A stretch of 64,000 bases of DNA from Asticcacaulis taihuensis (GCF_900100255.1 NZ_FMTS01000008.1:62001-126000), one strand, 5' to 3'; positions 52,601 through 61,911 are shown, numbered from the stretch's first letter. Notes: generated by a model not told the origin, from the sequence alone. A program made the numbers and translations.

Positions 52601-52656
52601 CGCTCAGGCTCCCCATTCAGACGCTATCGCGTATGCCTCAAAAATGATCTCCGGAT

Positions 52657-52741
52657 TGGTGCGGTCAAGAAGACTCGAACTTCCACGGGTTGCCCCACAG
52701 CGACCTCAACGCTGCGCGTCTACCAATTCCGCCATGACCGC
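52657..52741 (-). tRNA. tRNA-Leu (GAG)
   Basis: An 85-base cloverleaf with long variable arm and encoded CCA. Acceptor GCGGTCA/TGACCGC, anticodon loop TTGAGGT with GAG, T arm AGTTCGAGTCT. It is flanked by an 8-base inverted repeat. Confidence 0.95.
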
Positions 52742-52830
52742 ACGCCATCCGGAGAGGGGCGCAGATAGCAACACTTTTACGCTTTGGGAAGCCCTTAATC
52801 GCAACTATCCCAAAATATTAGCGGTCACGC

Positions 52831-53085
52831 TTACGAACCGATGGCCATAAAGTCATAGACATTGGCCTGGCGGGTGACCACGATCGAGATCTTTTCCTCG
52901 AAAATCTGGATTTCGCCGCGCGCCACCGGGTGATTATTGGCCAGGATCCACACCTCGTCATGCTCATGGGCATCCAGCGGAATCACCGCGCCACGACCCA
53001 TGCGCAGCAGTTGCGCCATCGGCAAAACCGAACGCCCCAGCAGAACCGAAATTTCAACGGGGACGGCGCCCACCTGGTTAGACAC
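52831..53085 (-). CDS. FliN-like SpoA-domain protein
   Basis: An 84-residue protein covering one SpoA domain: VEISVLLGRSVLPMAQLLRM, GRGAVIPLDAHEHDEVWILA, NNHPVARGEIQIFEEKISIV, the pattern of the FliN flagellar switch component. The GTG start at 53085 has AAGGGG about 10 bases upstream; a TTG at 53124 is less likely. No other flagellar gene is near. It may be the flagellar FliN placed outside the main cluster, or a second copy. Confidence 0.82.
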   Translation of the reverse strand: MSNQVGAVPVEISVLLGRSVLPMAQLLRMGRGAVIPLDAHEHDEVWILANNHPVARGEIQIFEEKISIVVTRQANVYDFMAIGS

Positions 53086-53256
53086 GAAAAAACAGCCCCT
53101 TAAACCCACACATCCGAAGCGCAATCTGACAAAGTGGACGCCACCGCACCGGCGGCCCGGTTTTCGGATAAATTGCGCGACAAAATAAAAAAAACTCCGA
53201 GGGAACCCCTATATTAGGGCCTTGCCTCTTAACAACTTATGACACATTGAAGCGAC

Positions 53257-53973
53257 ATGCTTTCCGAGACGTTAAATCCCGAAGAAATCGATCCGCCGTT
53301 CGCTAAAAAAACGGGGCTGCCGCCTGAATGGATCGTGGCCCCTGCACTCGTGCCCTATCCCGAAGCCCTGGCCTTTATGGAAGCGCGCGTGGCCGCCATC
53401 GCCGCCGGAGAGGCGCGGGAGATGGTCTGGCTGGTCGAGCATCCGCCGCTCTATACCGCCGGGGTTTCCGCGAAGAAGAAAGACCTGATCGCGCCGGACC
53501 GTTTCGAGGTGTTCGATGCCGGGCGCGGCGGGCAATATACCTATCACGGTCCCGGCCAGCGCGTGGTCTATGTCATGCTTGATCTCAACCAGCGCCGCAA
53601 GGATGTCCGGGCTTTTGTCGAGGCCCTGGAGCGCTGGCTGATCGATACGCTGTGGCGATTCAATGTCGAAGGCCATATCCGTGACGGGCGGGTCGGCGTC
53701 TGGGTCGAGCGGAGGGATAAGGGATACGAGCCCCTGACCGAGGACAAAATCGCTGCCATCGGCATCAAGCTGCGCCGCTGGGTCAGTTTCCACGGCATCA
53801 GCCTGAATGTTGAGCCGGACCTCACGCATTTCGACGGCATTGTCCCCTGTGGCATTACTGAGCACGGCGTCACCAGCCTGCTCGACCTCGGCCTGCCAGT
53901 AATCATGGATGAGGTCGATTACGCGCTGAAATCGAGTTTCGAGGCGATCTTCGGGCCAGTGGAAGCGAAGTAA
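53257..53973 (+). CDS. lipB: Octanoyl-[acyl-carrier protein]:protein octanoyltransferase
   Basis: A 238-residue enzyme that moves octanoate from ACP to lipoyl domains. [40 protein letters not shown], the catalytic Lys in [16 protein letters not shown] and the nucleophilic Cys in [16 protein letters not shown] are all present. It is monocistronic and divergent from the FliN-like gene. Confidence 0.96.
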   Translation: MLSETLNPEEIDPPFAKKTGLPPEWIVAPALVPYPEALAFMEARVAAIAAGEAREMVWLVEHPPLYTAGVSAKKKDLIAPDRFEVFDAGRGGQYTYHGPGQRVVYVMLDLNQRRKDVRAFVEALERWLIDTLWRFNVEGHIRDGRVGVWVERRDKGYEPLTEDKIAAIGIKLRRWVSFHGISLNVEPDLTHFDGIVPCGITEHGVTSLLDLGLPVIMDEVDYALKSSFEAIFGPVEAK

Positions 53974-54017
53974 GACACCCCGCCACTGCGTCTCGCCAGC
54001 GCAAGGGTCCTCTTATT

Positions 54018-54098
54018 GCGGTCCCCCTCCCGACAAGCGGGGAAGTATAAAAAGCCACTTCGCCTATGCCTCCCCAACTTGTTGGGGAGGGGGACCGC
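54018..54098. repeat. Large palindromic REP-like element
   Basis: GCGGTCCCCCTCC at 54018-54030 and its exact complement at 54086-54098 frame the element. Inside the right half, CCTCCCCAAC and GTTGGGGAGG (54069-54090) form a perfect 10-bp hairpin, and a CTCCCGACAAGCGGGGAAG mini-hairpin lies on the left. It resembles intergenic repeats dispersed in alphaproteobacterial genomes. It lies between lipB and the DUF805 genes. Only one copy is in this window. Confidence 0.7.
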
Positions 54099-54133
54099 GC
54101 CATTCTTCATGGCGTGGTGGTGGGGCTTCTTGC

Positions 54134-54199
54134 TTAGCTTTCGCCCGGCGTCAGGCGAAAAAGCGTCACTCCATAACGATTATCGCCACGCTCGGCATT
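54134..54199 (-). pseudogene. Duplicated tail of a DUF805 gene
   Basis: Minus-strand reading gives AERGDNRYGVTLFRLTPGES and a stop, nearly the same as the last 20 residues of the intact DUF805 gene just upstream (GERGDNRYGATLFRLTPGEQ). Only this tail remains, so it is the end of a second gene copy whose body has been deleted, or a partial duplication. Confidence 0.75.
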
Positions 54200-54205
54200 T
54201 TTTCT

Positions 54206-54616
54206 TTAGTTTTGCTCGCCCGGCGTCAGACGAAACAGCGTCGCCCCGTAGCGGTTATCGCCGCGCTCGCCGGGCATAACGCACAGGTCGATGGCCGCCC
54301 AGACCAGCACCACCACGGCGATAAAATCGAAAAAGCCCTGTGGACGCGGCCAGACCATCACCACCGCCAGCAGGATGATACCGGCCCACCAGCCGGAACG
54401 GCCACGATCATGCAGGCGCTTTGAGACGACGCAGGCGCCGCAATAGAACAATATCGGATAAACGATCCAGTTGAGGAACGACAGGGCGCCGGTCACCACC
54501 GACTCATAAACCGCCAGAAACAGCAGCAGAACGGCTGCCGCTATGATCGAAGGCACCTGCCCGGCCCGGCCCGTGGACGAGAAAAACAGTTCGCTCCAGT
54601 CGATTTTCCGATTCAT
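54206..54616 (-). CDS. DUF805 membrane protein
   Basis: A 136-residue protein beginning MNRKIDWSELFFSSTGRAGQ with about four hydrophobic segments and the DUF805 core VVSKRLHDRGRSGWWAGIIL. DUF805 proteins are small integral membrane proteins of unknown function. The start at 54616 has GGAG about 8 bases upstream. A second family member lies at 55539-55961, and a duplicated tail of this gene follows its stop. Confidence 0.85.
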   Translation of the reverse strand: MNRKIDWSELFFSSTGRAGQVPSIIAAAVLLLFLAVYESVVTGALSFLNWIVYPILFYCGACVVSKRLHDRGRSGWWAGIILLAVVMVWPRPQGFFDFIAVVVLVWAAIDLCVMPGERGDNRYGATLFRLTPGEQN

Positions 54617-54678
54617 CAGCCACTCCAACGCTTTGCTTGCCCTTATACCATGAAGCCACAGGCGAAAAGCAAAAAGGC

Positions 54679-55497
54679 TTAAAGCCCGTCGAGGCCGATC
54701 TCGCGGCACAGGCTGGCCATATCTTCCGGCACCGGCGCTTCCAGGGTGAATTCCCCGCGGCCATCGGGGTGCGGAAAGGTGAGTTGCCGGGCGTGCAGCA
54801 TCAGGCGCGGCACCGACACGCCACCCAGTGACAACGCTCCACCATAACGGACATCCCCCGCGATCGACGAGCCCATTTCCGCCAAATGGACGCGGATCTG
54901 GTGCATCCGACCGGTATGGGGCTCACAGCGCACCAGGGCGGCTTCGTCGGTCCGTGCCAGCACGGTAAAGGCCGTTTCGGCGGTTTGGGCATCAGGATGA
55001 TCGGCGGCGCAGACGCGGCTATAGGCTTCGCGGCCGATTTCCTCGCGGCGCAACGGGAAGGTCATGACGCCACTTTCCGGCAGGTTATGCGGATTGCCCA
55101 CCACCGCCAGGTAGGTCTTGGCGAAGGCCCGACGGATCATCGCCTTGCCGAGATAAGAGGTCGCCGGCTGGGTTTTGGCCACCAGCAATATGCCGGACGT
55201 GTCACGGTCCAGGCGGTGGATCAACATGGGTCGACGGCCGGATGGCTTGACGAAGGTCCACATCATGTCGTCGAGATTGTGCCCGCCGCCACGTCCCCCT
55301 TGGCTAGACAGGCCCGAAGGTTTGTTGAAGCCCATGATGTGCTCGTCTTCATAGACAATCATCGACTTTACCCACACCTGATCGGCCTCCGGTATCAGGC
55401 GCGGCGCCTTGCGGGGATTATCGCTCTTGCTCCTCTGCGGCGGACGGCTGCGGCCACTGGCGAGCGCCTGGCGATGCTGGGGGGAATGCTTGACCAT
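54679..55497 (-). CDS. RluA-family pseudouridine synthase
   Basis: A 272-residue enzyme with a basic N-terminus and the RluA catalytic core: GFNKPSGLSSQGG, LIHRLDRDTSGILLVAKTQP with the catalytic Asp in HRLDRDTSG, and HTGRMHQIRVHLAEMGSSIA. No S4 domain is evident. It isomerises uridines in rRNA or tRNA; the exact site cannot be assigned (RluC/RluD-like by motif). It is separated from the DUF805 genes by short gaps. Confidence 0.9.
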   Translation of the reverse strand: MVKHSPQHRQALASGRSRPPQRSKSDNPRKAPRLIPEADQVWVKSMIVYEDEHIMGFNKPSGLSSQGGRGGGHNLDDMMWTFVKPSGRRPMLIHRLDRDTSGILLVAKTQPATSYLGKAMIRRAFAKTYLAVVGNPHNLPESGVMTFPLRREEIGREAYSRVCAADHPDAQTAETAFTVLARTDEAALVRCEPHTGRMHQIRVHLAEMGSSIAGDVRYGGALSLGGVSVPRLMLHARQLTFPHPDGRGEFTLEAPVPEDMASLCREIGLDGL

Positions 55498-55538
55498 GGC
55501 CGATGCCTAGCGCCAGCAAGGCGTAAGGTCAAAAGGTT

Positions 55539-55961
55539 TCAGAATACATCTTCCTGACGGCTGTGATGCGGCGGCTGCGCCATCATAATGATCAGCGTAA
55601 TCATACCGAAGCCCGTGAACCAGAGCAGCAGCCACCAGCCGCTGCGATTGATGTCATGCAAACGGCGCACACCGACAGCCAGTTGTGGAATAATCAGGAT
55701 GAGACTAGCAAGCCCAATCAACGGAATGCAGCTAAAAATGAACACGAATAAATAAAACCACCAATATTCCGAGCGACTGGCACGGCCTTGAAAGTTCGCA
55801 TAGTTGTTCCAACAGGTGCCAATGGCGTCGCCGAAATCGCGTGGACGCGGATCGGGGCCATAACGGTTAGTTCCGCCCGGTTTCTTGATGATCAGCGGCA
55901 GGCAGGCCAGGAGCAGCGGGACCAGAATAATGATCCAATGCCAGATTGACATTCCGCCCAT
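55539..55961 (-). CDS. DUF805 membrane protein, second copy
   Basis: A 140-residue protein: an N-terminal helix (SIWHWIIILVPLLLACLPLI), the DUF805 part NYANFQGRASRSEYWWFYLF and VGVRRLHDINRSGWWLLLWF. It shares the RLHD-x-x-RSGWW motif with the neighbour at 54206 but has an extra first helix and a different tail. Function unknown. Confidence 0.85.
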   Translation of the reverse strand: MGGMSIWHWIIILVPLLLACLPLIIKKPGGTNRYGPDPRPRDFGDAIGTCWNNYANFQGRASRSEYWWFYLFVFIFSCIPLIGLASLILIIPQLAVGVRRLHDINRSGWWLLLWFTGFGMITLIIMMAQPPHHSRQEDVF

Positions 55962-55980
55962 AACTTCCCCCTCGGATAGA

Positions 55981-57342
55981 TTACCGCTTCTGCTTTTGTT
56001 GCCTCAACTCACTGAGATATTCAAGCCGCTGTTTTGTCTTGCCCTCGTGGCCGTCACCCTTGGGATCGTAGAACTTCGGGCGCCTCATGCCATCAGGGAA
56101 ATAGTTCTGGCCGGAGAAGCCATCGGGATCGTCCGGGTCATAAATATAACCGGCGCCATAGCCGATCTCCTTCATCAGCTTGGTCGGCGCATTCAGGATC
56201 ACCGCCGGCGGATCGAGATGACCGGTTTCCTTGGCCAGCTTTGTCGCCGCCTTGAAGGCCGTATAGACGCTGTTGGATTTCGGCGCGGCGGCCATATGGA
56301 CGACGGCCTGCGCCAGGGCCAGTTCACCTTCGGGTGAGCCCAGAGCTTCATAGGTATCGCGCGCCGCATGGCACATCAACAAAGACATCGGGTCCGCATT
56401 GCCGATATCTTCCGAGGCCATGCGGATCAGGCGGCGGGCGATAAATAACGGATCATCGCCACCATTCAGCATCCGCGCCAACCAGTAGAGCGCCGCATCG
56501 GGATCGGAGCCGCGCACCGACTTGTGCAGGGCGGAAATCAGGTTGTAGTGCCCTTCCCGGTCCTTGTCGTGGTTCGGCCGGCGCTTTTGCAGATGCGCCA
56601 GCAGGCCGTCACTATCGATCGGCGCGTCAAAGCCCATATGATCGAGCGACTCGATCAGGCTGAGGATATAGCGGCCGTCACCATCGCTCAGCAGTTTCAG
56701 CGTATCGCGGGCTTCCGGCGTCAGCGGCAGGCCGTGGCCGAGGTGCGCTTCGGCCCGCGCCATAAGCTGATCGAGCGCCGTGTCATCCAGCCGCTTGAGC
56801 ACAAACACCTGGCAGCGCGACAACAAAGCGCCGTTCAGTTCAAACGACGGGTTCTCGGTGGTGGCGCCGATCAGGGTCACCACACCGGCCTCGACATAGG
56901 GCAGGAAACTATCCTGCTGGGCACGGTTGAAACGGTGGATTTCATCAACGAAAAGGACCGTGCGCGCGCCTTGGCCCCCCTTTAACTGAGAATACCGAAA
57001 CTGCGCCTGCTCGAAAGCCTTCTTCAGATCGGCCACGCCGGAAAAGACAGCCGAAATCTGCTGAAACTCATAGCCCGCCGCCTCGGCCAGCAGACGCGCG
57101 ATCGTGGTCTTGCCGACGCCCGGCGGTCCCCACAGGATCAGGCTCGGCAAAAATCCGCGTTCGATCACCCTTGCAATCGCCCCGCCGCTGCCCAGCACGT
57201 GATCCTGCCCCACCACCTCGGCAAGAGTTTTCGGGCGCAGACGATCGGCCAGAGGTTTTGCGGCCTCATCGACTTGCGGGATAGCGCTTTTCAGCGACGG
57301 TTCGGGGGCGCCGAACAGGTCGGCAAGAGGCGCTTTCGACAT
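55981..57342 (-). CDS. rarA: Replication-associated recombination protein RarA (MgsA)
   Basis: A 453-residue clamp-loader-like AAA+ ATPase. Walker A GPPGVGKTTIARLLAEAAG near residue 58, Walker B TVLFVDEIHRFN, sensor I GATTENPSFELNGALLSRC, and the MgsA C-terminal part (DALYWLARMLNGGDDPLFIA, PKSNSVYTAFKAATK). It acts at stalled replication forks. The start at 57342 gives the family N-terminus; six codons upstream are dispensable. Confidence 0.95.
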   Translation of the reverse strand: MSKAPLADLFGAPEPSLKSAIPQVDEAAKPLADRLRPKTLAEVVGQDHVLGSGGAIARVIERGFLPSLILWGPPGVGKTTIARLLAEAAGYEFQQISAVFSGVADLKKAFEQAQFRYSQLKGGQGARTVLFVDEIHRFNRAQQDSFLPYVEAGVVTLIGATTENPSFELNGALLSRCQVFVLKRLDDTALDQLMARAEAHLGHGLPLTPEARDTLKLLSDGDGRYILSLIESLDHMGFDAPIDSDGLLAHLQKRRPNHDKDREGHYNLISALHKSVRGSDPDAALYWLARMLNGGDDPLFIARRLIRMASEDIGNADPMSLLMCHAARDTYEALGSPEGELALAQAVVHMAAAPKSNSVYTAFKAATKLAKETGHLDPPAVILNAPTKLMKEIGYGAGYIYDPDDPDGFSGQNYFPDGMRRPKFYDPKGDGHEGKTKQRLEYLSELRQQKQKR

Positions 57343-57384
57343 GAAACAAATATAGAACATCCTCCCCGATGTGGGAAGGCAAAA

Positions 57385-57618
57385 TTAACGATTCGCCCAT
57401 TGCGCGGCCAGTTCCCGCCTCAGATTTTCGAGCTGTGCCTGTCCTAAAGGCGAAAGCGTGACGTAGAGCGCGGGGCCGTGCCCCTCTTCTCGCCCCGTCC
57501 GTGATCGGGAAGCGGCATTACGCCTGGCTTGGCCAGCCACAGGTTCAATCGCCTGCACGCGCTGGCGCCAATAGGCGCTGGCCCGCGTTTCAACCTGTCC
57601 TGCACCTGTGAAATACAC
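57385..57618 (-). CDS. Small protein of unknown function
   Basis: A 77-residue frame starting at GTG with GGAGG 5-6 bases upstream, a better signal than most genes here. The protein is basic and Arg-rich; its end, LYVTLSPLGQAQLENLRREL, looks like a structured helix. No family is recognised. It lies upstream of rarA in the same direction, 42 bases away. Confidence 0.5.
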   Translation of the reverse strand: MYFTGAGQVETRASAYWRQRVQAIEPVAGQARRNAASRSRTGREEGHGPALYVTLSPLGQAQLENLRRELAAQWANR

Positions 57619-57687
57619 GCTCGCCTCCGGCGCGGAGAGACGATTCTCCGCCCCAAGAGGTTAATGCGCATTAACCTTTCGCGCCAG

Positions 57688-59643
57688 TTATTTCCCCTTT
57701 TTCGCCGGTTTATCCTCAGCGCCGTAGATGGGTTTCAACCAGTCGGTCGTGCCCGCAATGCGCTCCAGATGCGGATAGCGCAGGCCGTCATGATAATCGA
57801 AGGTAATGGTTTTGAAATACTCCCCATCCTGCACCAGCAGATTGATCTTGTCGGTATTGCCGGGCCTGTGCGCGGCGATCACCAGATCCTTCAGGCGGTC
57901 GCCATCATAGGCACGATCATTGACAGCAACTACCTTCATGCCCGCCGTCATTCCAGCCTTGAAGCCCAGACCATTCCACAGCACATCGCGCAGGGTGCCG
58001 TCCTTGCCGATGCTCAGGCCCAGGCTGTAGCCGAAATTGGCGCCGCGCTTGCCCTCATTGCTCCTGATGTAGTCGGACGGCGTATTGTCATAGACCAGCC
58101 TGTAACCGCCGCGGGTCAGGCCATCAAGTGGTGCCCCTTTGCCTGTGCGTTCCAGGCGCGTTTTCAGAAAGCCTGCCCAGTCATAGGCATAGACCGCGTT
58201 CAGCGACGCCACCACGTCATCGAACGTATAGGGCGCCGGCAGGAACGAGCCGTTATGGACATTGAAGAAGGCTTTGGCGAAATCGTCGAGCGACTTCCTG
58301 CCGCCGGTCTTTTCGCGGATCAGCGTATCGGCATCCAGCCAGATCAGGCCACCCTCAGCATAATAGTCTTCGGAGCGCTGCCAGGTGGGCCAGGACTTCG
58401 GCTCGCGGTTGGAGATGATCGGATCGAAGGTCGTATCCTGCAAATCGCGCCATTCACGCGCCGGCAGCAGATCGTAGCTGGCCATGGTCGCGGCCATCAT
58501 CTGCAAACGCTGGTCGAAATTATAGAGCCCGGCGCGGCTTTCCAGCAGTTCGCCCCAATAGGTCGTGCCACCTTCATAGACCCACAAAAGCTCATCACGC
58601 ATCGGCTCCTGGAAGGTCGGCGTAAATTGTCCGGCCGGGCGGCGGAACTTGCCATCCCAGCTATGGGTATATTCGTGCGGCGGGATAAAGCGGCCGAAGC
58701 CCTTGCCGACGACATTGCGCAGATAGCCCGGCTCGACGGCGTTTTCCGATGAGCGGTGGTGCTCCAGGCCGATGCCGCCCATCTCAGAGGTGATGGCGAG
58801 CAGGATATCATAATGGTCATAGTGCTGGCCGCCAAAGAGCTTGTAGGCCTCCTGCACCACGTTCTTCTGGATGGTCAGGGCCTTTTCGGGCACTTCGAGA
58901 TCGGCCGGATCATCGGCGGCGATATCGAGGAAGACAGGCACTTTCGACCCCGGATCGAGGTCATAGCGCTTGAAATAGCGCCCGGCCAGCAGCGGCGAAT
59001 CGATCAGGTTGTCGTAGGAGATCGGCTTGAAGGTGACCACGTCGGCTTCACGCTTGTCCGTTTCCAGCGCCGAGCCGTAGCCCCAGCCCTGCGGCAGGGT
59101 CAGGGTCACCTGCACCGGAATACGGCGTGTGTAATAGCCGGCGGGATAGAGGCTCTCGTTCTCCCACTGCATGTCCATCATGTTGCGTGTATGGACGATC
59201 AGACCGTCGCGTTCCTGTACCGGCGAAAGGAACTGGAAGTCGGCCACGACCTCGGTCACACCCGCCGGTACTTCAACGTGGAAACCGTTGGTGGCCACGT
59301 CATCACGGCGCCACTTCAGCTCTTTTCCGACCGCCGTGATATGCAGACCGGCCAGCTTGGTCACATCGCTGTCGCGTGGGGAATGGGTGCCCGGCAGCCA
59401 CTTCGGTTGCAGCAGCACCAGCGGCCCGGCGCCCGAGACCGGGATGACCTCGTGAATGGTGATGATATGGCGGTCGAGATCGGTGGCATCGACATGCAAC
59501 TGGATTGTGCCCGGATAATCGACATCCTGCGGAACCGGCAAGGCGGGCGTATCCGGCGTCGGCATCGGCAAGGCTTGCTCCTGCGCCATTGCCCCACCCA
59601 CCGTCAGAGCCACGACCAGCGCCAAACCGGATATTTTCAACAT
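57688..59643 (-). CDS. Secreted M61-family (glycyl aminopeptidase type) metallopeptidase
   Basis: A 651-residue precursor with signal peptide MLKISGLALVVALTVGGAMA. An N-terminal beta domain (40-230) is followed by a thermolysin-like catalytic domain: HEYTHSWDGKFRRP contains HExxH, with the third zinc Glu in LLWVYEGGTTYWGELL. A C-terminal PDZ-like domain (about 520-600, YSLGLSIGKDGTLRDVLWNG) completes the M61 layout. It likely trims peptides with N-terminal Gly or Ala in the periplasm. Confidence 0.92.
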   Translation of the reverse strand: MLKISGLALVVALTVGGAMAQEQALPMPTPDTPALPVPQDVDYPGTIQLHVDATDLDRHIITIHEVIPVSGAGPLVLLQPKWLPGTHSPRDSDVTKLAGLHITAVGKELKWRRDDVATNGFHVEVPAGVTEVVADFQFLSPVQERDGLIVHTRNMMDMQWENESLYPAGYYTRRIPVQVTLTLPQGWGYGSALETDKREADVVTFKPISYDNLIDSPLLAGRYFKRYDLDPGSKVPVFLDIAADDPADLEVPEKALTIQKNVVQEAYKLFGGQHYDHYDILLAITSEMGGIGLEHHRSSENAVEPGYLRNVVGKGFGRFIPPHEYTHSWDGKFRRPAGQFTPTFQEPMRDELLWVYEGGTTYWGELLESRAGLYNFDQRLQMMAATMASYDLLPAREWRDLQDTTFDPIISNREPKSWPTWQRSEDYYAEGGLIWLDADTLIREKTGGRKSLDDFAKAFFNVHNGSFLPAPYTFDDVVASLNAVYAYDWAGFLKTRLERTGKGAPLDGLTRGGYRLVYDNTPSDYIRSNEGKRGANFGYSLGLSIGKDGTLRDVLWNGLGFKAGMTAGMKVVAVNDRAYDGDRLKDLVIAAHRPGNTDKINLLVQDGEYFKTITFDYHDGLRYPHLERIAGTTDWLKPIYGAEDKPAKKGK

Positions 59644-59797
59644 TATACGCCTCCCGAAATGCAGGCGGCACTATTGGCGGCAAGTTTGTCGTTGTAAAGT
59701 GGTTACAAAAGATCCGGCACATTAAGATTCTGGTTACGCTACGCGGCCACTATTAACCGGAATTCAAACAGTCCAGCGTTCCGCCGAATTATAAATC

Positions 59798-60406
59798 ATG
59801 CGCGAAACCACATCCAAACTCGCCGCCGCCACCTTTCTCTTCATGTCCGGGGACCGGTATCCGAATGACCAGTATATAGAAACGGCCCTGTGCGAAAGAT
59901 TGCCGGGTAAGCTGCTGACCTTCGCCAGCTTGATCGAGCGTTTTGCACCGGGAAATCAGCCCGTTGATCTGGCTGCGCGCCTCGATTTTCTACGCCATGT
60001 GCTTTCAGCCATTCCAACGCAGAACCTTTTCCTTGTCGGTCGCTCGTCCGGCGCCAGGGCCATGACCCGATTGGCCGCTGATTTTACAGACCCATCCCTC
60101 GTCGCCGGCATTGTTTGCCTGGGCTATCCGTTTCGTCATCCGGAAATGGACCACGAGCCGGACAGGGTCGATCATTTGACGCGGCTGCGCGTGCCGACTC
60201 TTATCCTGCAAGGCGATGCGGATAATTACGGAAACCGTTGCACGGCGCCCACCTATCCGCTTTCCGAAAGTACACGGCTTGAATTTGTGCCTGGCACGCA
60301 TGTCCTGACATTGCCGCCTGAAGGCTGGGATGCGCTTGCGGATCGGATATGCCGGTTCGCCGCCAATCATATGACACCCGACCTGCCTGTTCAGCGCGCG
60401 GGTTAA
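59798..60406 (+). CDS. Small alpha/beta hydrolase
   Basis: A 202-residue protein resembling the KANL3/Tex30-type serine hydrolases: FLVGRSSGARAMTRLA with the nucleophile Ser, LILQGDADNYGN with the acidic residue and VPGTHVLTLPPEGW with His. No signal peptide. The substrate is unknown. It is convergent with the HtrA-like protease gene. Confidence 0.75.
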   Translation: MRETTSKLAAATFLFMSGDRYPNDQYIETALCERLPGKLLTFASLIERFAPGNQPVDLAARLDFLRHVLSAIPTQNLFLVGRSSGARAMTRLAADFTDPSLVAGIVCLGYPFRHPEMDHEPDRVDHLTRLRVPTLILQGDADNYGNRCTAPTYPLSESTRLEFVPGTHVLTLPPEGWDALADRICRFAANHMTPDLPVQRAG

Positions 60407-60412
60407 GGCACC

Positions 60413-61837
60413 TTAGCTAAAGGTCGCCGTAATCATCTGACCGTTGCGCATGATGCTGATCTGCCAGCGGCGCGCGCCGGTCTTGGTGGCGGCGTCAAGA
60501 TCGGCGGTGGTGTTGATGACCCTACCATTGACCGACTTGATGATATCGCCAGGACGCAGGCCAATGCCCGCCGCATAGCTGCGCGAGGAATCGATCGAAT
60601 AGACCATCACGCCCCTGGGGGCATCGAAGGGATCAGCCCCCACCTCTTCAGCCACCGCCGGCGACAGATTGACCACCTTGGCCCCGGCAAAGGGGTTATT
60701 GCCGGCAATGACGCGTTCATCGCGCGACGGCGTGGCCGAAGGCGGCTGCGCCTTCACCTTGATCGCAAAGGGCTTGCCATTGCGCAGGCCCTGCACCTCG
60801 GTCATCTGGCCCACTGTCAAGAGGTCAATACGATAGCGCATGGAGGAGGCATCATTGACCGGCTGGCCATCGATGCTGAGGATGACATCGCCTGTTTTCA
60901 GGCCCGCCTGATCCGCCGGCCCGCCGGCATAGATATCCGACACCAGTACGCCTTCCGGACGATCCATACCCAGGCTCTTGGCGATATCACTGGTGACCGT
61001 ATCGCCCTTGGCGCCGAGCCAGGGCCGTTGCAGGTGCGTGGCGCCACCGGCCGCACTTTCGACCACACGCCGCACCAGGGCCGAGGGAATGGCAAAGCCA
61101 ACACCGGCCGAGGAACCCGAACCGGACACAATCATCGAATTGATGCCGATCAGGCGGCCATTCATGTCGACCAGGGCGCCGCCTGAATTACCGGGATTGA
61201 TGGCGGCGTCGGTCTGGATATAGGAGCCGCCGCCGGGGCCGACCTCGGTGCGGTTGAGCGCCGAAATAATGCCGTTGGTCACGGTCTGGCCGATGCCGAA
61301 CGGATTGCCGATGGCCAGGACCAGGTCGCCGACCTCCAGATTGCGGTCATCGTCCATTTCCAGCGTCGGGAAGCTTTCCTTAGAGTCTATTTGAAGAACG
61401 GCCAGGTCGGTGCGCTCATCGGCCAGCAGCAGCTTGGCGGGATATTCGCGGCGGTCATTCAGCACCACCATGAACTGCTGGCCGCCGGCGACGACGTGGT
61501 TATTGGTGACCACGATGCCATCCTTGCGCACGATCACGCCGGAGCCAAGCGACTGCTGCACCTGCTGACGCGGCACCGCGCCGAACATCTGCCAGAACGG
61601 ATCAACCTGCTGGCGCACCACGCCGCGGGCATAGACATTGACCACGGCCGGCGCCACGGTGCGGACCACCGGCGCAAACGATGCCTTCATGCCGATGGCG
61701 CTGTCCGGCACCTTCGATGGCTGGGTCAGGGCCTCGTTGAAACTGCCGGAATACTTTTGCCCATCCTGGCTGTGGCCCGGCGAACAGGCCGCCAGCATGA
61801 TTACAGTGGCGAGGGCAAACGGTTCGTGCAGTTTCAT
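60413..61837 (-). CDS. HtrA/Deg-type serine protease with lipoprotein signal
   Basis: A 474-residue protein with MKLHEPFALATVIMLAAC, a lipobox LAAC instead of a usual signal peptide. The trypsin-like domain has the catalytic His in VVTNNHVVAGG, Asp in ADERTDLAVLQI and Ser in INPGNSGGALVDMN. Two PDZ domains follow (about 270-360 and 385-474, GLRPGDIIKSVNGRVI). It is a periplasmic quality-control protease, here probably tethered to a membrane. AAGGAG lies 7 bases before the start. Confidence 0.9.
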   Translation of the reverse strand: MKLHEPFALATVIMLAACSPGHSQDGQKYSGSFNEALTQPSKVPDSAIGMKASFAPVVRTVAPAVVNVYARGVVRQQVDPFWQMFGAVPRQQVQQSLGSGVIVRKDGIVVTNNHVVAGGQQFMVVLNDRREYPAKLLLADERTDLAVLQIDSKESFPTLEMDDDRNLEVGDLVLAIGNPFGIGQTVTNGIISALNRTEVGPGGGSYIQTDAAINPGNSGGALVDMNGRLIGINSMIVSGSGSSAGVGFAIPSALVRRVVESAAGGATHLQRPWLGAKGDTVTSDIAKSLGMDRPEGVLVSDIYAGGPADQAGLKTGDVILSIDGQPVNDASSMRYRIDLLTVGQMTEVQGLRNGKPFAIKVKAQPPSATPSRDERVIAGNNPFAGAKVVNLSPAVAEEVGADPFDAPRGVMVYSIDSSRSYAAGIGLRPGDIIKSVNGRVINTTADLDAATKTGARRWQISIMRNGQMITATFS

Positions 61838-61911
61838 TTCAGGCTCCTTCAATGATCCGGATGACCTGAATGTAAAAATCATTGCGGCAGTATCAAGGCT
61901 GACAGCGCCAA

